A stretch of DNA of 64,000 nucleotides. Source: Maylandia zebra. Its lineage: Eukaryota; Chordata; Actinopteri; Cichliformes; Cichlidae. The stretch is from the NCBI RefSeq assembly GCF_041146795.1, contig NC_135170.1:10288033-10352032 (forward strand). Direction: 5' to 3'. A program made the position numbers and the translations under genes. Positions 52,520-64,000 of the stretch are shown here, one piece after another. Within the stretch, counting starts at the first letter, position 1. Each line of letters begins with the position of its first letter. Under the pieces are notes generated by a model. That model did not search any database. It had not been told where the DNA came from and was given only the letters and a program-made list of their open reading frames with translations.

Positions 52520-54220
52520 TCAACAGCCAGGATAAGTTGATAAGGATTATTTCAAACTGTGATTCTAGTACACTTCAGGAGTGAAAGAGTGGAGTAGGAA
52601 ATGAGTACAAGAGGTAAATTTGTTTGCTCTATTATTTGACCTACATCTGAGCTTTTGCATGTACAGACATGTAGGCCCGTGTGTTGCTTGAGGGCACAGA
52701 CACACACACAAATTCACGCAAGCGGTTACACTCCAAGAGTGGTCAGTGAGTTAACATAGCACCCTTTTTAACGTGCCGTCACTGAATGAGTTCCTTTCTT
52801 TCTGACTGGATGATATAATGGCCTTACACACCCTGAATTACAGACACACCCTGCTGCTGCTATTACAACCAACTGAAGGGGGGGGAGAAAGAGAGAATGA
52901 GCGAGAGAAAGGGAAGAGGGAGGGAGGGAGATGGTGAGGTCAGAGTTGTCCATATTTGGTAATTCTGCTATGTTTTAATCCCACATTTATTTTGCTTCCC
53001 ACTTCTGTTTGCTTCTCTTTTTCCCCTTTAGATCCAAGATTCTTATCATATGAGAAGCTGTTGTCATATTACAAAATGTGCTTTGAGCTCAGATCTGTTT
53101 GTATGTCAGAAGCCTGATTCTCTTGCTTATTCCCCTGTTGTCTTCGCCTCTGCCCCTCTCCTCTTTTGGCATCTGGTCCCTCTCAAGTAACACGTGACCT
53201 TTGACCTCTTAGCTGAAAATTCAGATATTTCCCGTCCATCCTAGTAAAGTAGGGATGTGGGGGCTTATTGATTTTTCCATGCAGACACGCTGAATCGTCA
53301 GCATTTTGCTCTCCATACATGCGATACCCAGCTGCTAAAACATATAGGAAAACAAACAGACACATTCCACTCATAGTGACACGCAGCGAACATAAATCAC
53401 ACATTGTACTGAAAATGCCATTTTCCTGTGTTTGTCAGCAGATTCCTGTCATGCCTTAGGCCCTGCTGCAATATAAGGCAACTTCTAGGGATAAATGAGC
53501 ATAATAGTTTGCCTTGTGCAGCGAATGTGTAGTTCAAGTATACCTGTGCTGAAATATATATATAGATATGTGTTATTTCTCTTCAGAATGCCATCATCTG
53601 TTTTGTGTTGCCATCTCTTATCAGGGATTACTTCCAAACAGGAAAAACAGAAAGACTTGTCTTAGTAGAAAAACTTGCTTTAAATCAGAAGTGTGCAGTT
53701 CGGGTTATAATCCACAGCTCTGACACTTTAACCTCAAGCACTTCGTCATAAATAAGGATCTGTTGTGCTGATTTAGTGGCTTTGGATGAATCACGGTTGA
53801 AAATATTCCTTATCTACTTTATACTGGGCAAGGGAGAACCATGGAAAAAACTAAAAACTCTTCAAGGATCAAAAGTAAAGCTTGAAAAGACAGACGGTGG
53901 CTGCAGTGACACTTTTCAGTGTTTTTGAAACTCTGTTTCACTTCAGCTATTTGTATGTAATAACTTCGCTCTTCTCCGCGGTTAGTTGACAGAGCAACAA
54001 CAGCACATAGAGTGGCCCACAGACCGGTTGTACCACATACTTTGTACACTGCCTCCATCTGACAACGGAGCTCGCTGCAGGCAGACGGGCAGTGCCCGGT
54101 CACTACCGCTGAAATGACCATATCAGAGTTATCCGCTCTTATCAAGCTTATTATAATTAAGTGAAACTAAACTTAAAAAATAATCTTCTGAAAAATATTA
54201 AAACTATCCATGCATCTATA
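52520..54220. other. Intergenic, no gene seen
   Basis: Carries a purine-rich tract at 52876-52930 and no exon or transposon that I can name. Confidence 0.5.
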
Positions 54221-54224
54221 TTCT

Positions 54225-54490
54225 ACTTATTCAGGGTCACGAGGAGCTGGAGCCTATCCCAGCTGTAATTAGAGTGAGAGGCAGGGTCCATCCTGGGCAG
54301 ATCGCCAGTCTGTTGCAAGATTAACACAGAGACACGGGTAACCATTCACACTAATTAACCTAACCTCACCAACTGCATGTCTTTGGACTGTGGGAGGAAG
54401 CCAGAGTACCGACGCAGAGGTGGGAAGAATATGGCATACAGAAAGTCCTCGGCCTGTGAGGCAACAGTGCTAACCACTGCACCACTGTGT
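54225..54490 (-). repeat. SINE-like dispersed repeat, minus orientation
   Basis: Nearly full-length reverse copy of the repeat at 41150. It runs cttattcagggtcacgagg, ggagcctatcccagct, agatcgccagtctgttgca, aaccattcacactaattaac, catgtctttggactgtggg, then ggcaacagtgctaaccactg and caccactgtgttgc. It is followed directly by the ATCT microsatellite. Confidence 0.7.
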
Positions 54491-54538
54491 TGCTCATTAA
54501 ACCTAAATTAAATAATTTTATGAAATTTTGGAAAATAA

Positions 54539-54641
<103 letters not shown>

Positions 54642-54644
54642 CTA

Positions 54645-56340
54645 ATCCAATCCAATCCTGTGGAACATTTTCAAACAATAAAAACTAAACTGAAAGAAGA
54701 AACTAAACTGAAACTAAACTAAATTAAATAAAAGTCTTTTGAAAACGGGAAACTATAATAACTCTGGCTCTCACTGACATCATACAGAGTCAATAAAAAA
54801 GAGCCTGAAACCTGCATTACTGGAAGCTTTGGTCATTTTGAGCATCCACCAATGCAGCAGCATATACTGACAGGCAAAGCATAATAGTCAGGGTCCACAA
54901 ACGATGGGTGATAAATTCAAGTGAAAACACAAACCCTTAAAGCAGACAGTGAAGACATCCAATGGCATTTTTATGGGGACACAGAGAAAGTGAAAAAACA
55001 TTTATTTTCCACTGCTAACGTCTCCCTGCTGGTTGTGGCATGTGCGTTGGCCCTGTGCCTTCAGGGCCCGTTCAGCAAACCGGACCCAAATCACCCGATT
55101 TGAAACCCAGAGGGCTGCTTGAAGTAAACAGGTTCATATTGTACTTTCCATTCTCCGGCGTAGACTTTGGCATCGGTAACACAGGACTTTCATCTCGACA
55201 TCATTCACCCTTTCCTACCACATTCCTGCTTTCCTGTTCTCCATTCCCTCATTCTCTCTTTATCCTTCATTTCTTTCCACAAGGCAACGTTGACGTTAGT
55301 TTTAACAGCCAAGTGAAAACTAATGTCAACATGTATTTCTCTCCTTTCACACTAATTAGATCATCACCTGCGGCGGTTCCCATGCAGTGTTAACACGTCT
55401 GATCATGAAGCTCGGCTCACTTGTTGGGCGAGTGAAAAGTCACATAACTGTTTTGAATTTTATCTTACACCGTGTTTGTTCTTCAGATCTAATCTCATAT
55501 CTGACAGTTTGATGGATGCATTTCAATAAACTCACTGGAGAAAAAAAACTGGAGATCTGTTGGGACTGGCCATGGTGCCAGGTGCAGGAGGAAGTTTTAA
55601 AAGAGTAATTGCATTTTAAATTACGCAATTTAGTTAAATGCATCACAAAAATAAATCCACAACACCTGGTTTCTCGCATCTAAGAGCTTGGGAAAGTGTG
55701 GATAAAGTTTTTATATTTAAAAAATCCCTCTGGTGGAAGCAGGAGCCAATAGGCTGAAATTGCTTGTATGTAATGGTGACAGGATGACTGAGTTTTTAAA
55801 AATTGGTTAACAGTGAAAAATTCAAGGCCCTCTGCAACCATGCTGCCAAAGTCGGGGTCAGCTGCACACTGGTCTTCCTGACCTCCTTTTAGAGTGGAGA
55901 CAGCCTGTTTACAGAGAGGAGTGCTTCACAATATTAATACATCTTATGTGTTTAAGCAGACAGAGGTGGGTGTAGAGTTTCAAGAAACCGCTGCCTGAGT
56001 TTTTGTTACACCTTAAAAAAGAAAGAGACAGACAGATTAGTAATATGAGTAGCACGCAAGCCTGCATGTGCATGATTTGTCTGCTATCTGACAGCAGAAA
56101 CGAAATCAAACATCTGGAGCCATCCGTACTAGTTGTTTAGCACGGCGCTCAGGGCAGACTAGACCTCGCTGACACACGAGGGGAGATCCTGAGTGATGCA
56201 GTTCATCCTGAGAGTGACTGGTACTTATATGGTCATAAAAATCCTTAGCATGCACATACCTCTCTCATTAAACACAGCTTTATCGGTAACCTCTCTAGTC
56301 TCTCCTCCCTCCTCTCAACGCTTTCAAGTTCAGTTTTTTG
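54645..56340. other. Intergenic upstream of the right-edge gene
   Basis: No exon recognised. The sequence rises in CpG content toward 56.3 kb. Confidence 0.5.
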
Positions 56341-56389
56341 TTCTTTGTCCCGCCTATTCGCTGTCACCCCTCCGCCCTGTGCTGCCTTT

Positions 56390-56773
56390 AGAAGAAGCCG
56401 ATTGGACAAAAGTGTCGAGGATTAACAAAGGACGGCGGCCATTGGCCAGGGGGCGGATATGTGACAGCTGGGTCCCGCCTCATCCTGAACCCCACCCCAG
56501 GCTCCGGCGGGCCGTTCGCTGACTAAAATTACGCAAACCAGAGACCAGCCAGTGGAAGAGGGAGGGAAAAAGGAAGAGGGGGAGAGAGAGAGAAAAAAAA
56601 AAGATAGAAAGAGCGACTGACTGAAGTGGAGGAAGCGAGCTCTGTAGTTTAGCCTGAACTCTTCGAAGCTGCTGCCGACAGGAAGATAAGTTTGTCTCAC
56701 TGCGACGCTGACTGAGCCACACGGTTGTTGTTAGCCACCCTCTTAAAAAAGGCAGCCTGCACCCCAAAAGCAG
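56390..56773 (+). promoter_or_regulatory. TATA-less promoter and non-coding first exon of right-edge gene (myh9 candidate)
   Basis: Two inverted CCAAT boxes (attgg at 56401-56405 and 56441-56445) and a GC box (gggggcgg, about 56449-56456) precede a purine-rich leader. The leader ends at the donor ccaaaagcag|gtaatt (56773/56774). No open frame crosses the donor with a usable ATG, so the exon is non-coding and translation would start beyond the window. In vertebrates the neighbour of txn2 is MYH9, which has a non-coding first exon, a very long first intron and a TATA-less promoter. The same order and orientation here make myh9 the best candidate. No coding sequence in the window confirms it. 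Confidence 0.45.
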
Positions 56774-57248
56774 GTAATTTCTTTCTTGAACACTTTTGTC
56801 TGCCATGCTTTCTCCATGTACTCGTTTCTAACTCGTGCAAGTCGCTTGTAGCCGCAGCAAGTGCAGTGAACCAGGAAGCAGGGCCTTTTTTTTTTCTTTT
56901 TTGGCTAGTTCAGGGCTGCAAATAGAGCAAGCTGCTCTGGGTGGAGTGGGACCTCCGTCGGAGTTTTAACCCGAGCTTTATTTAACTTCACAGCACTTTA
57001 ATATTCAAATAATATACTGTCCATAAACTTTTAATACACGAGTGAGTGTGCAGTATGTGAAGCGTAGGTCTCAGAGTACAGCTTCAGCGTTGTGGCAGCT
57101 CGCGAGAAGCTAAAAGTCTTAACGGTAGAGGCAGGAAGTGATTCGCTTGAATGAATGGCACCGTGGAAGGAAAAAAAGAGAGAAAAAAAAAAAAAGCCGG
57201 GCGAGAGTTTGAGCTGAAGAGAAGAGGTGGAAGTTCAGGCTATCCGAA

Positions 57249-57348
57249 CACCGGCTCGGTGTAAGATATGAATGCTTAGTTTGTGCTACACAACACCGCT
57301 ACACAACTTATCGGTGTGTAGCGGTGGGAGACAGACACTGAGCCGGTG
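57249..57348. repeat. Two-tier nested inverted repeat
   Basis: Outer arms are 57249-57262 and 57335-57348 (14 bp, one mismatch, core accggctc). Inner arms are 57294-57305 and 57315-57326 (12 bp, perfect, caccgctacaca with its complement, loop acttatcgg). The left inter-arm spacer is 31 nt and the right is 8 nt. Confidence 0.9.
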
Positions 57349-57367
57349 ATATGTCTGGCTGGCAGGG

Positions 57368-57375
57368 TGACGTCA
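57368..57375. promoter_or_regulatory. Perfect CRE (TGACGTCA)
   Basis: A full palindromic ATF/CREB consensus in CpG-rich sequence about 600 bp after the putative first exon. Occupancy is not shown. Confidence 0.45.
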
Positions 57376-60178
57376 GTGGATCGCCGAGCTGAGCGTTTCC
57401 GCCACTGACCAGCTTTACCCATACTAAACCATGTCACCTGCATGTCTGTGCACTGCTACTGCCAACATGGTGGCATGAGGAACACATTTTACTGTGATTT
57501 TTGGGAGAGGCATAGAGAAGTCGGACAAACTCATAGGTGGGCTAATATGGATGTTTCAGAAGCTTAACTTGTATTATGTGATTGTCTGTACTATGTGAAG
57601 TACATATTTCTAGATAGATTTATTATTAAAATATTCTAGTTCACCTGGGAGGCACTTAACGTTTATTATCTCATTAGATAAAAGTCCAATGGGTTTCCAG
57701 TAAGGCTAAGGTTTCATTCTTCATACACTCATTGATTGCCTGATATGAAAGCAGTTTTTCCAGTCAGCATTATTCCAGGCCAAGATAGTGAAGAACGAAA
57801 ATAGAGATGCATGTAAAAAATGCAGTGAATGTTATCCACATAGAGGATCTAAAGTCATTAAGGGGTGAAGCAGAAGGAAGTATTTCGCAGCGTGAGATGG
57901 GCATGATGATAAAAGATGTGGTTGTTATGTAGATGAGCCAGATGTTAAGTCAGAGTGGTTCCTGCAGTGCCAGCTTAAAATGACCAGGCTTGTCTTGTAA
58001 TTACAGTGCGGTCCACTCTGATGAACATTAGCTGGGCAGCGTGACTTTTTCCATTTTACATAAGAGCTGGAAGGGCTCGGTATCGGCTCAGTCTGAGTGC
58101 ATTTTTATTTGTGCAACCCAGTGACCCAAATTTACCTCTAAAGGCTTTACGAACTGTAAAACATGAGACGCCATGTAATTTTAGAGCCTCGAAAGTCATC
58201 ACGGGAAACTTTGAGTTCAAGCTCAGGCAAAGCGTGCATGCGTCTGCAGTGGAAATGTTGATCTGCAAGCACAGATTACAAAAAAGCATCTCTAGTTAGT
58301 TCAGGCTCAAAGAGAACATGCATGTTACGGCAACATTTGGGCCAATCACAGATTTTCAGTGTTCCATTCAAATCAGGACCAATCATGTCATACCAGTGTG
58401 CATCCTCCTGAGTGATGTGCTTTGTCAGTATCATTTGTTTGCATCTGTTAGATGACGCATAGTTGTTTGCACTCAGGGACTGTGGATAGTCATTTAGGCT
58501 ATGACAAGCACCAAAGTTCAGCATTTTGGGGGAAGAAATGCACAAAGTCTGCATCAAATCAGACTTGGGCATCCCAGCAGCTCTGGCACTCCTCCACCCA
58601 AACCTGCTTCTCATTGTAGAAGGTGTTAGTGGTCTCAGAGGGAGGCAGCGTGGCACCCTTTTGCTTTTAAACACAAACGCTTATTTCATATCAGTTGGTT
58701 TCTGCCAAGAAAGTCTTAAACCACAGTGCAAGGTTACTACAGTAACAATGCTTGCAGGCTGAGCAGTGATCAGTATTAGTCATTGTAGTAGCAGAAGAAT
58801 AGCCACAGCTTGTGCAGAATTCTTCTATAAATGGCATCTCAGGGTGACCTTTCTCCGGATGAGTCTCCCTGAGAGCAGCAGTCATGTGCTTAAAGTCTGA
58901 TGCTTGAAGGGTCACATGGGGTGACATGTTGTATGTCATATCCTGTTATTCGCAAGAGTCATTTTGGCAAATTAATACATTGTGCAACATCTTCTCTGGA
59001 GGCCAGTTCTCCTCTCCCATTGCCAGTTTCGGTGCTGTTATGGAGCCCCCCTGCAGAGATCGTTACATTCCATCATTCATGTGTCAGCAATGTCCATACT
59101 CGAGGCCCTCCTGGGGGGGGGCGGCAGTTATGTACCGTAGTCCTGACAAAATTGAATGCAGGCCTCTTTTAAAATGTGAACAGGGTGCTGGTGTGTGAGG
59201 CTGTTCAGTCTTTTCAGAGTGATACGGTCTGAGGGAACTTGCCTGTGGATGTTTAGATTTCATTGAAGGGTGGATGTCCCAGCTGGGGAAGATTATTTGC
59301 AGGCCCCCTGCTTTTGTTGCTCTGTGGAGAGGGCAGTGTGACATTATTTGGCACATTGCGATCGTTTACCCTGTCTCAGTGTTATTTGAAGAAATGTCAG
59401 GTATTCCTATTCTGCCTTTTTGAACTACATTCGCATGTGCAGTAATTCCTGCAGTTTAGATCGCCAAAAAAACCAGATTGGAATATGTGCTGGGCTTTTT
59501 TTTAGGGCTGAGAGTAATGGGGCATACTTGAATTAATTATGAAACCTGTCTGTTGAAAATGATGAAAAAAAAGGTTCTGGCTTTCTAAAATGTGACTTTA
59601 CTTTGGTTTAAGCTTTTAACTTTTCTTGAAATAGTTTTAATGCTCAGTAAAATGGTAATGTTTAAAATCGTGTGTGTCTTTGACACAAGATTCACAAATA
59701 TAAACAAAACATTCCTGTCAGAGGAGATTGCCAAGTTTGTTTGTTTTTGTTTTTTTTCATTAAGCATAGCAGAGCCGATCGTATCCTCTCTCAGTATGTA
59801 GCAGTTTCAGCTGCGAGCGACACTGGCTTAAATTCATTTTTATGTATTAAAGGCAGTATCAAACATTAACAGATTTTAGCCTGTGGAGTCTGAATGCAGT
59901 ATGTCATTAATGCTGGCCTTTAATTCAAGTCATTCAAACTGCTGCTTTCTCCTGAATGTCTCTTCTAATTTAGCTCTGCCTCAGTTAGTGGTTGACCCGA
60001 CTACTCTCAAGGATATGCAGACCGTGGGTTTTTTCTTTTCTTTCTTTCTTTAAACAGCTTTGTATTTCCTTGTTGTGTCAGTCTTCTTATCAGACCTTTC
60101 TCTGTGACCTCTGTTCACAGTGCATGTTCTTCGTTTTACCTCCCCTGTCTCTTTTCCTATTCTTATTATCCCCCCCCC

Positions 60179-60201
60179 CACACACACACACACACACACA
60201 C
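60179..60201. repeat. (CA)n microsatellite after a C-run
   Basis: Nine consecutive C and then about eleven CA units, in the putative first intron of the right-edge gene. Confidence 0.9.
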
Positions 60202-63200
60202 CTGTGAGGTTTCAATAGAGCCCAACAATGGCAGGAAATGACTGTGCTCTGACTTAGTCTACATAAACAAAAGACTTGTTGAGATTTCAGGTCTTGAAGG
60301 ACAGACCTTGACTTATGCCTCCTTGTGGCAATGGCTCAGCAGATGGTGGTGCTTTGTGTTCAGCAACGCTAATTATGAGGTATTGTTTGATTAGAGATTA
60401 CAGTCATACAGTTGAGCCTTCTCAGAGTGCCAGTTAATGATCATACAGTTTTGTTTTTTTTTTTTTTCTTTTTTCTGGGATTATTGAAGTGGCTGTCCAA
60501 AATCTTGTCTTGTAAAAAAAACATTTTCAAAGTTCTAGTTAGCAGGCTTTACTTATTCATGTAAACGTACGTTTTTCAGTGTGAACCAAGACAAAAGCTG
60601 GGTTGAGGTTAAAAGGCCTGAAACAGGGAAGGTTTCTAATCTGCCGTGACTGTAGTAAAGCTCAGTTGCATTTCTGCATATGACCTAAATGTACTTTGTC
60701 CGTGGTTGGGTGGGCGTGTGTGACCTACACACCTGTTTTAACTGTGCGGAAAGGCAATTGATACTTGGGACGAAGTGAGAGACAGTTTTGCACTATGAAC
60801 TTTGAAATGTGCTGAGTAATATGCCTAATATTTGACTCCCGTTGGACAGTTTATTCACATGTTAATCCAAAATTTGACTACATGCCAGCTGTCCAGGTTG
60901 TCAGACTGTCATGTGGTTCTCCAAAGACTGTTAATGTGTCTTTTTATGAGATGATTTTTTTTTTCTTTTAAAAAGAAGACAGCTTTGTATTGTCTGAATC
61001 TCTCAAAGGGAGTGACCTAAGTAGCGATAACAAGTGATAAGGCTGAGACAAACCGCATGGCAATCCACAAAGTAGAAGCAGCAGATGGAGGCTTTCTGCT
61101 GGTAGAATTAAATGTATAAGAACATACGAAAAGTGAAACTATAAAAGTAGCAGATTTCCTTCACTGTGTCTGTCAGAAATCTAATGCGTAGCTGTTCCAG
61201 TGCAGCTTTCCTCCTAAGAAAGATTGCTGCTGACAAACAGAAATGTGTATCTTAACTCCCTTCTGCATTCTTTCACTGTCTATTAAAAGGCTTACGTAAC
61301 GATCTGTGAGCTATCACATAGTCAATACGGTTGGAGTGTTTTTCTAAAAGGGCAGGCGAAGTAACCAGTCGTTTGGGCTGTGGTGTAACAGGGTGGTTGT
61401 TTCAAAGATAACGGAAATTTGTTCTGTGACCCTGAAACTGTTGCAGTTGTCAGGCGGATGACCTATTTCAAATGGTCTGTCATTTTAAATCAACATTTAA
61501 TCTTAACTATTGCTTGGATTGGGTGGAGGTGAAATTGATGTATTGGAAACTGATGACTTAAAAGTAACATTGAAATGCTTGACTTGAGGCAGTATGTGGA
61601 AAGATCATGTTCCCTCTCCAATTCTTTTTATTTTTTATTTTTTTTATGCACTGTCTCCACGGTAAAAACTTGTGTTGTGATCAAGTGCAAGAGAGTTAAC
61701 TTAAAGTAAAAGAAGTGCTTGAAAAGGTCAGCTAGAATGATTTGTAGTTGTTGAGCTCAGACTGTAATATTAACGATGAACTTTGCAGTGTGATCGCACC
61801 TTTTGGTTAGTAAGCCTTGTAGTGTTGCGACTTTACCGTCTTGGTGTTTTAAAATGTGCACGATTGAGTGGATCTGACTAAGAAACTGAGAGACAATAGT
61901 AGCTTATCTGTCTACCTACACATGTAAGCCATGTCAAGCATACACTTCTTTATATTTTTATGCTCTGTTGGTGTCGTCCATTCAGAAACTAAAAAGAAAA
62001 CTTATACTACTTTCTACTTTAACCAAAGGAGTTGCCTCTTTGCTGACCAGTAGAAAAGTATGTCCATCTTCGGTATACAGTCCATCTGCTGAAAAGTGAA
62101 GTCACTGTGCAAGTGCATTAAATCTGTACTCTTGTGCTAATGCTCAAAAGGGCCTGACTTCTGTCTGTGAAAACAAATGCATTACTTTAGAAGTCTGAGA
62201 AAGCTATTGCATGGGGATTCCACAAAAAATCACCTCTCGTTCTTCATTTCTAGTTTAAAAATAATGATATTAAAAAATTGATGGCCAAAATGCACAAGCA
62301 AGATCTTCACAACAGAACCTCATAACCAGTAGGTGACATAATGGTGGCTGCGTGTGCCTCTGCATATAGTGTATGGTTTAAAAGGGCCTGCTTGGCACTA
62401 AATTTATGAAGGCAGGTATACCCAAACACTCATAGTTCAATTGTTACATCCACTATTTTGCTATCAGTCAAATCTAATTCAGATGAACACACTTAAACAT
62501 GACTGTGGTGTTGGTGAAGAAGTTCACTAGCTCATCTGAAAAGGTTGTGGGGGGTCAGACTAAAGTCTGAGTTCATATGATGTTGTAGGGGCCCCTAGCT
62601 GCAAGTGGTAGATGGCAGTGGCTAGCTTACAGTGCAGTGAAATTTGATCCTGGTTGGGGCAGGAATGTGGAAAGTGATGTAGGTCTGTCATGCAGTGTGG
62701 TTATTTTTCCAGCCAGGGCTTAATTTACTCCTCAGTCCTCAGATCTGCTCAGCATGGGCTCAAGAAAAGCGCCACCTTTCTTCTCCTCGAAAGACTCGCA
62801 CACAACAAGTTCCTCAAATGGCAAAATAGTTTTCTCAGCTTGTCATTTCCTCTTTCCTCCTCCCCTCCCTTCTCCTTGCCCCACCCTTGTGCCACTTTCA
62901 GAGGAGGAGGGTGAAGGAAGTAGAGAGAGTTGACGTGTAAGCCCATAATGAATTTTGACTGACTGGCTCAGTACCTTAGCGGCTCCTGTCTGGCACACAC
63001 TCATGTCATGAGAGGGCAGACTCGCAGTGATCAGCTCAAACTGTGAGGGGGTCGAATGCAGTAAAGCTATGACAGAGGAGGCATTGATGCAGTAAAAATA
63101 GACAAAGTAGTATTTGTTGGAATGAGGAACATAAACGGATGAAGGGTGTCAACGGGTTAAAACAATGTCCACAGCATGAGAAAGGCAACTGAGGACGAGC

Positions 63201-64000
63201 AGGCTTGGCTCAGCTTATGTTAGTGGGATGCTGTGATGAGATGCTGTTGGTGGGAGTACAGTGTTATTGACTTTGGCAGGATTATTAATAGAAAGGCAGC
63301 AATGTCAGCTCAGCACAGCTGGTTTTATGGGTTCCTTTCAGCTGGAACAGGAGGGTTTGACTTTACATGGTCAAGCTGTGGCGGAGGTTGTCACGACTCC
63401 AGTTTTTTTTTTTTTGTTTTTTTTTTTTTAAACTGTAACTTGGTGAGGTGGAAAAGAAAGACGGGTGTTGTTTGTTTTTGTTTTTTTAAAACTGATGAAT
63501 CGAGGGTCTCAGCTTTAAAGGTCTTGAGTTCACCTTCTTTCTAAACGTTATGTTTCCCTTTTCCTTTCCTCGTTCCTCCTGCACTTCTTTCTAAAGGTCC
63601 TGGCTCCTGCATTGCTTCCTCTGTTTGGAACCACACTGCTCTGTGATGTAGGTTTGCACACCGGCCTTTGTTCTCATCCTCATGTTGTCTTTTGGTTCCT
63701 CTTCCTCTTTCAATCAGATTGTCTAATGGGGTAGAGCTAACTAACTCTGATTATTTTTTTTTTATTTAAATATATTTTTTGAATGGGTTTTCAGTCATTG
63801 CCCATAAAACTGTGCCGTGCTGGTTTCAGGATGACTGTCCAAGTGTCTGCCACCATGTAATCACTTAATAAGTAATCTGTGTTATGAAAATCTAGATGAG
63901 TTGAAGTCAGGCTAAGCAGAATAGATGGTGTTTTTGCAGCCAAGTGTCACTCCACAGACAGGGATTCAGAGAACGCTTGATTCTTACAGGATTATGGATG

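Larger units (their letters stand above)
56774..64000 (+). other. Probable first intron of the right-edge gene
   Basis: More than 7 kb without a recognisable exon. It includes an A-rich tract (57169-57195), a nested inverted repeat and CRE (57249-57375), a CA microsatellite (60179-60201) and several poly-T tracts (60450, 60956, 63404). Frames of up to 132 residues (58276-58674, minus) have no recognised domain. Confidence 0.45.

Noticed and set aside
58276-58674. Minus-strand 132-residue frame in the right-edge intron
   Set aside because: No domain, no plausible splice or promoter context, and an overlapping plus-strand frame of equal quality. Probably chance.

Overview
This 64 kb window is vertebrate nuclear DNA and almost certainly from a teleost, probably a spiny-rayed (percomorph) fish. 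The genes are split into GT-AG exons, the proteins match vertebrate families, and the repeats are typical of fish: Tc1-like transposons, hAT elements with CAGGGGT ends, an L2/CR1-type LINE 3' tail, an R4/Dong-like LINE, and long CA and ATCT microsatellites. No species can be fixed from the sequence alone.

Layout. 1-13.0 kb is a gene-free transposon graveyard. It holds a Tc1 transposase with one premature stop at the left edge, at least three relics of a second Tc1-like family, and a broken LINE reverse transcriptase. 13.1-17.4 kb (+) carries an intron-rich LRRC8-family gene (volume-regulated anion channel subunit, 892 aa). 18.4-24.3 kb (+) carries ddx39a, a DECD-box RNA helicase of mRNA export (427 aa, nine coding exons). 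24.9-33.5 kb (-) carries a CCN1/CYR61-like secreted matricellular gene (397 aa, five exons). 33.8-42.0 kb is intergenic with repeat relics. 42.1-48.0 kb (+) carries txn2, mitochondrial thioredoxin (172 aa). 48.0-56.3 kb is intergenic. 56.4-56.8 kb (+) looks like a TATA-less promoter and non-coding first exon of a gene running off the right edge; synteny with txn2 suggests non-muscle myosin heavy chain 9, but no coding exon is visible.

All four complete gene models keep frame across every proposed splice junction: 2679 nt for LRRC8-like, 1284 nt for ddx39a, 1194 nt for ccn1-like and 519 nt for txn2, each divisible by three. The genes are not an operon and share no single pathway. The ccn1-like gene and the right-edge gene may both respond to mechanical or SRF/YAP input, an inference from promoter motifs and family knowledge.

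The most unusual structures are a chain of overlapping perfect palindromes in an LRRC8 intron (14109-14240), a nested inverted repeat beside a perfect CRE in the right-edge first intron (57249-57375), a 12-bp-stem cruciform at 34137-34164, the LRRC8 paralog's multi-exon structure and divergent sequence, and a proline/tyrosine-rich basic hinge in the CCN1-like protein. I did not find a clearly novel multi-gene system.
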